The translations under genes were made by a program, and so were the position numbers. Shown here piece by piece: positions 27,957-34,159 of a stretch of DNA of 64,000 bases (positions within the stretch are counted from its first letter, which is position 1; each line of letters starts with the position of its first letter). Origin of the DNA: Acidobacteriota bacterium (GTDB taxonomy: Bacteria > Acidobacteriota > Blastocatellia > Pyrinomonadales > Pyrinomonadaceae); assembly GCA_003223935.1 (NCBI GenBank), contig QHXQ01000043.1, positions 62,001-126,000 on the forward strand. Reading direction: 5' to 3'. The notes under the pieces are model-generated. The model searched no databases. It had not been told where the DNA came from and saw only the letters and a program-made list of their open reading frames with translations.

Positions 27957-28253
27957 TCACAAAACCTTCGGCACGCGGAAGTGGCCGGCGGCCGGGTCGG
28001 GCGCTTCTGCGAGGGCGAGTTGTTGGCCGAGCGAAGGGCGCGGGGTGTCGTCGCGCGTCGTCTCAGTGCGTTCGCCTGCGGGCGTGAGACCGCCGATGGC
28101 CGGTTCGACTGCGCTCGTGTCCAGTTCATTCAACTGCTCGACGTAAGCGACAATCGAAGCGATCTGCGGCGTCAACGCGCGGCGCTCTTCGTCCGTGATC
28201 TCCAGATGCGCGAGTTGCGCGATCTTGTCAATGTCTGCTTCGGTGATAGGCAT
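27957..28253 (-). CDS. gatC: Glutamyl-tRNA(Gln) amidotransferase subunit C
   Basis: This 98-residue protein is the usual size of GatC. It has the family start ITEADIDKIAQLAHLEITDEE, the SIVAYVEQLNELDTS middle and a C-terminal DPAAGHFRVPKVL. GatC wraps around GatA and GatB and stabilises the transamidosome. It is first in a gatC-gatA pair interrupted by a hairpin spacer. Confidence 0.95.
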   Translation of the reverse strand: MPITEADIDKIAQLAHLEITDEERRALTPQIASIVAYVEQLNELDTSAVEPAIGGLTPAGERTETTRDDTPRPSLGQQLALAEAPDPAAGHFRVPKVL

Positions 28254-28260
28254 GATTCGT

Positions 28261-28332
28261 AAGTAGCCAGTAGTCAGTAGAAAAGCATCTTGTTCTTCTG
28301 CTGACTACCGGCTACTGGCTACTGACTACTGC
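28261..28332. repeat. Word-type hairpin between the dciA-like gene and gatC
   Basis: The left arm AGTAGCCAGTAGTCAGTAG (about 28263) pairs with the right arm TGACTACCGGCTACTGGCTA (about 28302). It fills most of the spacer between two minus-strand genes. Confidence 0.75.
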
Positions 28333-28793
28333 CTTTCTTGTGCATCAATGTAGCAACCGGCGGCGAGCAGGAAGCGCTGGCGCAAGGTTTCGTCACGGAT
28401 TGCGCGGGCGGCTTCTGCGAGCGCGCGGGCACAGTGGAGCGCGCGTCGTTCTTGGGTCGCGCGATCAATTTCGCGGCCGCGTAGGCGCGCGCGTTCGATG
28501 CGGACGGTCTGCGGGTCAATGCGAAACTCTATGTAGGTGACGAGCGGCTGGCTCAACACGGAGTTCAAACGAAAGAGCAACTGCCCGCTCATCTGTTCGA
28601 GTTGCTTCTGCCACGTCGCATCGGCGACGGCCACAGTCAGCGTCTTGCGATACAGACGAAACGGTACGGCCTGAGTGCGCAACTGCTCGCCCGCGACGCG
28701 CCGCCAAGCGGCGAGCGCCGCCGCCTCCGCGACCTCTTCCGCCTCGCCGGCCGCGCGCAGCAGTTCAGGCAGTGCTCGAAACAGATCGTCCAT
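28326..28793 (-). CDS. DUF721/DciA-like protein
   Basis: This 155-residue protein has the DUF721 core: AALAAWRRVAGEQLRTQAVPFRLYRKTLTVAVADATWQKQLEQ, a KH-like fold. Members include DciA, the bacterial replicative-helicase operator/loader, and relatives with unclear roles. The C-terminal 60 residues are Arg/Ala-rich helix. The gene end touches the hairpin at 28261-28332. It is upstream of gatC on the same strand, which need not be a functional link. Confidence 0.78.
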   Translation of the reverse strand: MDDLFRALPELLRAAGEAEEVAEAAALAAWRRVAGEQLRTQAVPFRLYRKTLTVAVADATWQKQLEQMSGQLLFRLNSVLSQPLVTYIEFRIDPQTVRIERARLRGREIDRATQERRALHCARALAEAARAIRDETLRQRFLLAAGCYIDAQERQ

Positions 28794-28799
28794 CGGATG

Positions 28800-28885
28800 A
28801 ACTGATGCATTGAGTCATTTGTCCATTGATTCATTGACTTAATGCCCTAGTCGAGCGTTAAATCTTAATGAATCAATGGATCAAG
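28800..28885. repeat. Word-type hairpin (ATGAATCAATG words) between divergent genes
   Basis: It contains ATTGATTCATTGACTTAATG on the left and TTAATGAATCAATGGATCA on the right. It lies between the divergent dciA-like and maf genes, so it covers the only space available for their promoters. Confidence 0.6.
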
Positions 28886-28889
28886 CTTC

Positions 28890-29516
28890 GTGAGTGTAAT
28901 GGAAACCAAGCGCACGTCACAAGTCGCAGAGCAAAACGGCAAGTTGCCGCAGGCGCGTGAGACGCTCGTGCTGGCCTCGCGCAGTCCGCGCCGCGCAGAC
29001 ATCTTGCGCGCCGTTGCTTGGCCGTTTGAAACGGAAGCGGCCGATGTTGACGAAGCGTTGCGCGGCGGCGAGTCGGCGGCCCGCTACGTCGAGCGGCTGG
29101 CGCGTGAGAAGGCACAGGCTGTGGCCGCGCGGCGGCTGTTTGGACTGGTGCTGGGCGCGGATACGGTAGTCGTGGCAGATGGCGAAATCTTGGGCAAGCC
29201 GGACGACGCAACGGAAGCGCGGCGCATGCTCAGGCGGCTGCGCGGACGTTGGCACGAAGTGCTGACCGGCGTTGCGCTCGTGCGCGTCGAGACGAAGCAG
29301 ACGGTCATAGCGCACGCAGCCACGCGCGTTCGTTTTGCGCCGATGACCGACGCAGAGATCGATTGGTACATCGCAACCAATGAGCCGACCGACAAAGCCG
29401 GCGCTTACGCCGTACAAGGATGTGGCGCACTCTTCATCGAAGCGATTGATGGCGATTATTGGAACGTGGTCGGTTTGCCGATCAGATTGGTTTATGAGTT
29501 GAGCGCGAAGATTTAG
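28890..29516 (+). CDS. maf: Maf-family nucleoside triphosphate pyrophosphatase
   Basis: This 205-208-residue protein has the Maf signature LASRSPRRADIL at the phosphate-binding loop, the DVDEALR segment, LVLGADTVVVADG and the later GAYAVQGCGALFIEAIDGDYWNVVGLP. The family hydrolyses dTTP/UTP or modified nucleotides to monophosphates and is linked to septum control. The subtype cannot be assigned with certainty. The start is GTG at 28890 or ATG at 28899; homology begins after both. Confidence 0.92.
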   Translation: MSVMETKRTSQVAEQNGKLPQARETLVLASRSPRRADILRAVAWPFETEAADVDEALRGGESAARYVERLAREKAQAVAARRLFGLVLGADTVVVADGEILGKPDDATEARRMLRRLRGRWHEVLTGVALVRVETKQTVIAHAATRVRFAPMTDAEIDWYIATNEPTDKAGAYAVQGCGALFIEAIDGDYWNVVGLPIRLVYELSAKI

Positions 29517-29538
29517 CGCGCGGCAAGTAAGCATTAAA

Positions 29539-29610
29539 TCAGTACCGCCTGTGGTAGCGGGCGGGTCTGTGACGAGATCAAGACCCGCCCGCTACCACAG
29601 GCGGTACTGA
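29539..29610. repeat. Perfect 30-bp inverted repeat at a convergent gene end
   Basis: The arms 29539-29568 and 29581-29610 are exact reverse complements, beginning TCAGTACCGCCTGTGGTAGC, with a loop of 12 bases. They differ from the copy at 25273 by a compensated base pair (TGTGG/CCACA versus TGCGG/CCGCA). The site is between maf and the TlpA-like gene, which converge, and could terminate both. Confidence 0.85.
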
Positions 29611-29624
29611 CTGATGGCAGGTGC

Positions 29625-30176
29625 TTACAGCAGCTTGTTCAGACGCGGCGCGAGTTGTTCGACGAGGTTGCCTTCGGGGTCAAGCCCGCCGATGGGCGCG
29701 CCGTCAACTAACCCGTCTTTGTTGATGATGACGAGGGCCGGCAAGACGTTGCGCTCGACGCCCATGTGTTTGAACAGTTCGCCGTCCGGGTCGCGCAGCA
29801 CGGCGATCTTCAACTGGTTGCGATGCGCGAAGGCGCGCAGTTGTTCGTCCGTCGCATAGTTCTTCGACTTCGGCGACTCGGAATCGGTGCTCACCCAATA
29901 GACGCGCAGGTTGCGGTCGGCGTATTCGTCCGCGAGTTTCTGCACCCCTTGCACCTGCGTGCGCGAGAGCGGCAGCCAAGACGCGCCGAACGCCAGCACG
30001 ACCACATCGCCGCGCAGCATCTCGGACGAGATCGTGCCGCCGTCCACCGAGCGCAGAGAGAAGTTGACGGGCTGCGGCGCTTGCGCGACCGCCTGCGTCG
30101 GCGCAAAGACCTGCGCGCCGATAACCAAGAGTGCGAGCGCGAAGACGTTGAACGGCCGTGGGAGTTGCTTGAACAT
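29625..30176 (-). CDS. Exported TlpA/AhpC-like thioredoxin-fold protein without redox cysteines
   Basis: This 183-residue protein has a signal peptide (FNVFALALLVIGAQVFAPTQAVAQA) and a thioredoxin-like redoxin domain: FSLRSVDGGTISSEMLRGDVVVLAFGASWLPLSRTQ, then RVYWVSTDS and VLPALVIINKDG. In TlpA proteins the segment after ASW is CPPC; here it is LPLS, so both redox cysteines are missing. The cis-Pro region (NVLPALVII) is kept. Disulfide chemistry is therefore excluded by this active site; binding or scaffolding remains possible. The ATG at 30176 has AAGGAG 6 bases upstream, better than the ATG at 30191. Confidence 0.8.
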   Translation of the reverse strand: MFKQLPRPFNVFALALLVIGAQVFAPTQAVAQAPQPVNFSLRSVDGGTISSEMLRGDVVVLAFGASWLPLSRTQVQGVQKLADEYADRNLRVYWVSTDSESPKSKNYATDEQLRAFAHRNQLKIAVLRDPDGELFKHMGVERNVLPALVIINKDGLVDGAPIGGLDPEGNLVEQLAPRLNKLL

Positions 30177-30317
30177 AAGTTGCTCCTTCATGCGCGACTG
30201 ACAAACCCGCTTGGGCGCACGCTCTCATGCGGGCGGCATGACGACTGAACGCTGTCATGCCGGAACTTTAGATGTGCGCGATAGTCTAACCGTTGGACGA
30301 AACTCGGACGGGCAAAA

Positions 30318-30944
30318 TCAACTTGACTGCGCCGGCTGCGCCACAGGCGGCGGCGCATGAAAAATCTCTTCGTGCAGCGCACAGTAATCGGCCCAAGTGT
30401 CCATGTCGCGCGTGATGTAAGCAGATGTGACGGGCACGCGCCGCACCTCATCTCTATGCTTGTCGAACAGCGCGCGCAAGCCTCGCGCCGGGTCTAAATT
30501 CAGTAGCTCATCACGGTACGCGAGATCGACGAGCACCGGATGACCGCCGCGCCCTTCGTACTCCGGCACGACGAGCCGCGCGCCCGTCTCTGCTCGCGTC
30601 TCAAGCACGCGCCGAATAACGTCAGGCGTGACGGCAGGCTGATCGCCAAGCGCGATCAAAACGGCCTGCGCCTCATCCGACAACTGCGCCACGCCCCGCG
30701 CGATGGAGACAGACATCTCGCTCTCTGCCGCTTCGTTCACGGCGAAACGCAACGATTGATCATTCAACCGCGTCCGCACCTCAGTAGCGCGATGCCCGAC
30801 AACCAAGACGATCTCACCGACGCCCGCCGCTCGCAGATTAGCAACGCACGTTTCAATCACCGTCCGCGCGCCGAACGGCAACAACGGCTTGAACGCACCC
30901 ATGCGCCGCGACTGGCCGGCGGCCAAGAGAATGGCAGCGATCAT
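30318..30944 (-). CDS. mocA: MocA/MobA-like nucleotidyltransferase (molybdenum cofactor cytidylyltransferase)
   Basis: This 208-residue protein has the N-terminal signature AAILLAAGQSRRMGAFKPLLPFG, the ALGDQPAVTPDVI block and GRGGHPVLVD of the MobA/MocA group. MocA converts Mo-molybdopterin to the cytosine dinucleotide form used by molybdenum hydroxylases of the xanthine oxidase family. Its place directly downstream of hcrB supports this over a sugar-nucleotide role. The ATG abuts the hairpin at 30950. Confidence 0.85.
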   Translation of the reverse strand: MIAAILLAAGQSRRMGAFKPLLPFGARTVIETCVANLRAAGVGEIVLVVGHRATEVRTRLNDQSLRFAVNEAAESEMSVSIARGVAQLSDEAQAVLIALGDQPAVTPDVIRRVLETRAETGARLVVPEYEGRGGHPVLVDLAYRDELLNLDPARGLRALFDKHRDEVRRVPVTSAYITRDMDTWADYCALHEEIFHAPPPVAQPAQSS

Positions 30945-30949
30945 AACAG

Positions 30950-31028
30950 AAGGCAGAAGGCAGAAAGCAGAAAGCAGAAAGCAGAAAGCGGTTTTTTCGA
31001 CTGCCTACTGCCTACTGCTTACTGCCTG
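30950..31028. repeat. Word-type hairpin in the hcrB-mocA spacer
   Basis: Runs of AGAAGGCAGAAAGCAGAAAGCAG on the left pair with CTGCCTACTGCCTACTGCTTAC on the right. The right arm runs into the 3' end of hcrB and encodes its last residues, QQAVSSRQ. Confidence 0.75.
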
Positions 31029-32012
31029 CTGCTCTCTCAACTCTTCCAGCGCGCGCAACACGTAAGGGCGGGCCATCTGCTTGCGCCAGTTCATGACGAA
31101 GTCTGTGTTGTCGAGCGGGCGCGCTTTGACATAACACGCTTCGGCCGCCGCTTGCATTCGTTCATCGTCGAGCGGCGCACCGAGCAAAGCCGTCGCAGCA
31201 TCTTTCACTTCGACGGGCGCGGGCGCGATGCCGCCCAAGATCACTTTCGCATCTTTGATCGTGCCGTCGTCGTCCATGTCTAACTTGATCGCGACACCGA
31301 GCACGGGGAAGTCGAACGCGCCGCGCCGGCGCAGTTTCTTGTAAGTCGCGCGCCAGCCGCCCAGCGCCGGCAGATGAATGTCAACGAGCAACTCGTCGGG
31401 GCGCTTGTGCAAGTAGTTGATGCCGTCGTTATTGTAGAGACCGGCCGCATCCACGATGCGCTCGCCGAGCGTCGAAGCCAAGCGCACGCGCGCGCCCAAC
31501 GCAACCATCAACGGCACGAGATCGGACGACTGCACCGCCCAGCACTTCGCCGAGCCGGGCGCGACCCAACAAATCTCGCCGTCCTTCTTCATGCAGAAGT
31601 TGATCCCTTTACGCCACTCGTAATTTTGATCGTAATAGTTGCAGCGCGTGTCGAGCAGAAGATTCCCGCCAATCGTGCCCATGTTGCGCAGGATCGGCGT
31701 CGAGATCGTCCGCGCCGCCGCCGCGACCATCGGATAATCTCGGTTGATAATCTCGCTCTCGCACACATCGGTCAACGACACGGCCGCGCCGATCCGCACG
31801 CCCGTCTTGCCATCGCCCGTGATCTCATTCAACTCCGGCAATCGCGTCACCGAGATGACCGTCTGCGGCGTCTGCTGTCGCCGCTTCATGTTCGGATACA
31901 AATCCGTCCCACCCGCGACGAACTGCCCTTCAGGGCCAGTATCGCCAATCATCTTTACCGCATCCGTGACGCTTCGCGGCACGCGGTAACTAAATTTCGG
32001 AAGTCGCATCAT
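31005..32012 (-). CDS. hcrB: 4-Hydroxybenzoyl-CoA-reductase-type FAD subunit with extra [4Fe-4S] motif
   Basis: This 335-residue FAD-binding subunit of a molybdenum hydroxylase has the FAD motifs FVAGGTDLYP and TIGGNLLLDTRC. Unlike ordinary CoxM/XdhB subunits it carries an insertion with four cysteines at 124, 140, 148 and 157. The spacing C-x15-C-x7-C-x8-C is that of the [4Fe-4S] cluster described for the beta subunit of 4-hydroxybenzoyl-CoA reductase. That enzyme reductively removes a phenolic hydroxyl from 4-hydroxybenzoyl-CoA. The cluster fits low-potential electron supply; the actual substrate is inferred. It is separated from hcrA and hcrC by a 2.1-kb foreign cassette. Confidence 0.88.
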   Translation of the reverse strand: MMRLPKFSYRVPRSVTDAVKMIGDTGPEGQFVAGGTDLYPNMKRRQQTPQTVISVTRLPELNEITGDGKTGVRIGAAVSLTDVCESEIINRDYPMVAAAARTISTPILRNMGTIGGNLLLDTRCNYYDQNYEWRKGINFCMKKDGEICWVAPGSAKCWAVQSSDLVPLMVALGARVRLASTLGERIVDAAGLYNNDGINYLHKRPDELLVDIHLPALGGWRATYKKLRRRGAFDFPVLGVAIKLDMDDDGTIKDAKVILGGIAPAPVEVKDAATALLGAPLDDERMQAAAEACYVKARPLDNTDFVMNWRKQMARPYVLRALEELREQQAVSSRQ

Positions 32013-32060
32013 AGGCTTGTTATCACCACTTAAAACTACTGAAGGCTGTAGGGACTTTGA

Positions 32061-33578
32061 TCATTCATTCGCACCCATCAAATAGCCTGTAGTCAGCCCG
32101 TTGTTCCTGAACCAATCTTTAACTTCGCTCTTGTTGTCGGCAAGCACGCGGTCAATATCGCTATTTGGAGGCGAACTCCATTGCTTCCAGTGCACAAGTC
32201 GTTCAATCATTTTCTTGATTCGTTCGAGGTCGTCGGGCGAAAGATCACGGTAGAAGGGGCGGGCACGGTCTTCCTCATCCTGAAGCTCAAGCTTCCCGCG
32301 CACGGCGTCACGCAGCAATTCGCTCCACGCCATGATAGATTTGGAGCGGAACAATCTCTCTAATCTTCTCTGATTGCCATCACCCGGCCCCGCCTTATGA
32401 TTCCATGAGCCGAGAGCTAGGTCATGTAGCATATTCATCAATGCGACGTTATTGGCTATTTCTTTGTCACGCTTATACGCATCTGTCGCCATGTTATCGT
32501 CCACTGGTTCTGTATAGAGAAAAGAAGCGAAGATCGATCTGTTTAGCATGTCAATGGTAAGGGGTTTCTCGTCAGTACCTCGGTTGCCGTTGGATACAAA
32601 CCGAGCGGCAAGGTTCTCTTGATCTTCTAAGACAGAGTTATAGAGATAGCTTCTGAATAGCTTGTTGCGTTCTGCCTTCGTCATGGTCTGTGTCGGATCG
32701 CGCTCCAAGAACTTCATGAAACCCGCCTCACTTTTGACCGAGCCGTCTTCAAGGTTCTTGTAAGTCTCGAATTCCGCGCCGAAAACACTGCCGAGCTTAC
32801 TGACCATGATGGAGGAGTAAAATCTAGTTTGTGAGAACTTGTCATGGGCAGAGATGTTGGTCTGGTTTAGGAGACGAGTGTCTGGGTCAAGATAAACTTT
32901 ACACTCAAACTCCCTACGACCAGTCCAAAGTAATGACGCTGCCTTGTGCTGCCCGTCGAAAAGTAAGATGCGCTGATTGTAGATGCGACCAATCGAAGGC
33001 TGTAGCACGGGATGGGTTTGAAAATGTCGGAACAGTTCGAACACTTTTTCTGGGATGAGAAATCTTGGTTGTAGCCCCATTTGACCATTGTCCTCATCAT
33101 CGCTGTCTAGCAGTTCGACGGGCAGAGTTGCATAAAAATACTTCCAGCCGGTCGTTGGGCAAGTGTATAGCGTGTAGGTTTGCTTCTTCCCTCCTTGTGT
33201 CTCAATCTGCACGCTACCCTCAGTTTGCTGTACGACAACATTTTGCCCGTAATCAGTAACATCACCCTTTTGTTTAAGGTAGTCGAGTAGGTGCTTGAGT
33301 GTTAGCGCATCCCCCAGTGAAAAAAAGTCGTCTAACCGGAGCTTTACGCGGAAGTCTTCCAGCGGCAACCTGCCTTTCATTTTGTTGTGCGTCTCGCACA
33401 TAGGCGCAATATTATGCAGTTCGCTCGGCCCGCCATCAGCGAAAGCGCGAATGTGGTCGAACTGAACAGTCTGCCCGATGAGAATGTCATGGCCGGTAGC
33501 AAAGCAAATGCGCCCCTGTCTTGCTATTATCTGCGATTTCTCGGCCTCAGTGAGTTGTCTTTTGAGTGTAATAGCCAT
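32061..33578 (-). CDS. HNH endonuclease-DGQHR-like domain protein (putative defence)
   Basis: This 505-residue protein begins with an HNH nuclease module at about 15-70: C25, the D41-H42 pair in QFDHIRAFADGG, H55-N56 and C61...H64-N65. A ParB/DGQHR-like motif (LLFDGQHKAASLLW, residues 206-218) follows, resembling the DGQHR family that includes DndB of phosphorothioation systems. The C-terminal half is helical and unassigned. Base composition is visibly more AT-rich than the flanking genes and codon choice is less GC-biased, so recent transfer is likely. It sits in the hcr operon next to a toxin-antitoxin pair. A role in phage or plasmid defence is inference from domains and context. Confidence 0.8.
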   Translation of the reverse strand: MAITLKRQLTEAEKSQIIARQGRICFATGHDILIGQTVQFDHIRAFADGGPSELHNIAPMCETHNKMKGRLPLEDFRVKLRLDDFFSLGDALTLKHLLDYLKQKGDVTDYGQNVVVQQTEGSVQIETQGGKKQTYTLYTCPTTGWKYFYATLPVELLDSDDEDNGQMGLQPRFLIPEKVFELFRHFQTHPVLQPSIGRIYNQRILLFDGQHKAASLLWTGRREFECKVYLDPDTRLLNQTNISAHDKFSQTRFYSSIMVSKLGSVFGAEFETYKNLEDGSVKSEAGFMKFLERDPTQTMTKAERNKLFRSYLYNSVLEDQENLAARFVSNGNRGTDEKPLTIDMLNRSIFASFLYTEPVDDNMATDAYKRDKEIANNVALMNMLHDLALGSWNHKAGPGDGNQRRLERLFRSKSIMAWSELLRDAVRGKLELQDEEDRARPFYRDLSPDDLERIKKMIERLVHWKQWSSPPNSDIDRVLADNKSEVKDWFRNNGLTTGYLMGANE

Positions 33579-33612
33579 AATCCCTCCTGAGTGTATTCCT
33601 AATTATGTTCCG

Positions 33613-33660
33613 TTATGAGTGAACGGCGACGCGCGGCATTTCTTTGCCGTCGCCGCCTTC
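33613..33660 (-). pseudogene. Second, diverged copy of the hcrA 3' end
   Basis: Read on the minus strand this stretch encodes EGGDGKEMPRVAVHS and a TAA stop. The intact hcrA ends EGGDGKELPRVAVHS and TAG at 34160-34207. Forty of 48 bases match, and nearly all differences are at third codon positions, so the two copies diverged as coding sequence rather than arising by recent duplication. It has no start codon or upstream body and marks a recombination junction at the edge of the toxin-antitoxin insertion. Confidence 0.85.
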
Positions 33661-33676
33661 AACAATGGCTGCCGCG

Positions 33677-33877
33677 TTAGGCTCTTTTCTTATCCTTGAG
33701 CTTCAACTCAGGGTGACGCGCGAGGAAACCGCCGCGCTTCAGCTTGTAGCGGCCCGGCTTGAGCATATCATCGTCCGTCCAGCCGCGCTTTAAGCCTGCC
33801 TCATAGTCCTCCTGCGTGACTACCAGTTCAACCTCTTCGGGCGTAGGCTCTGATTTCTCATCTTTCTTGTTCTTCAT
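33677..33877 (-). CDS. Putative antitoxin partner of BrnT
   Basis: This 66-residue, highly charged protein (MKNKKDEKSEPTPEEVELVV...) overlaps the end of the BrnT-like gene by 20 bases and has AAGGAAG upstream of its ATG. Its position and size are those of a BrnA antitoxin. However, I do not see the usual BrnA/DUF4415 ribbon-helix-helix sequence; the conserved-looking part is DYEAGLKRGWTDDDMLKPGRY. The antitoxin assignment rests on context. Confidence 0.6.
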   Translation of the reverse strand: MKNKKDEKSEPTPEEVELVVTQEDYEAGLKRGWTDDDMLKPGRYKLKRGGFLARHPELKLKDKKRA

Positions 33878-34136
33878 ATAACTTCCTTTCCGCCGGTGTC
33901 GGCGGGCGTGCCGAGATGATCCGAATTACGTCGTCGCGCCGTTCGGCGAAGACGACGAAGAGCATGCGGCTGGTTGAATATCCAATGATGAAAAAACGCG
34001 CCTCGTCAAATGAGTGTTCGCCGTCCTCGCCCTCCAGTGCGTTCGGATCGTAGAAGACTTCAGTTGCCTCGCCAAAACTGACGCCGTGCCTCTCCAAATT
34101 GGCGAAGGCTTTTTCATCATCCCACTCGAACTTCAC
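33858..34136 (-). CDS. brnT: BrnT-family (DUF497) ribonuclease toxin
   Basis: This 92-residue protein has the BrnT pattern: KFEWDDEKAFANLERHGVSFGEATEVFYDP at the N-terminus, then DEARFFIIGYSTSRMLFVVFAER and IRIISARPPTPAERKLYEE. BrnT toxins have a RelE-like fold and cleave RNA. The start is GTG at 34136 with GAGGAGCG before it; the frame open to 34241 would overlap hcrA. It begins only 23 bases after the hcrA stop and is followed by its probable antitoxin, the toxin-first order known for brnTA. Confidence 0.85.
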   Translation of the reverse strand: MKFEWDDEKAFANLERHGVSFGEATEVFYDPNALEGEDGEHSFDEARFFIIGYSTSRMLFVVFAERRDDVIRIISARPPTPAERKLYEEQER

Positions 34137-34159
34137 TTGGCGCTCCTCGTTCCGGTTCG

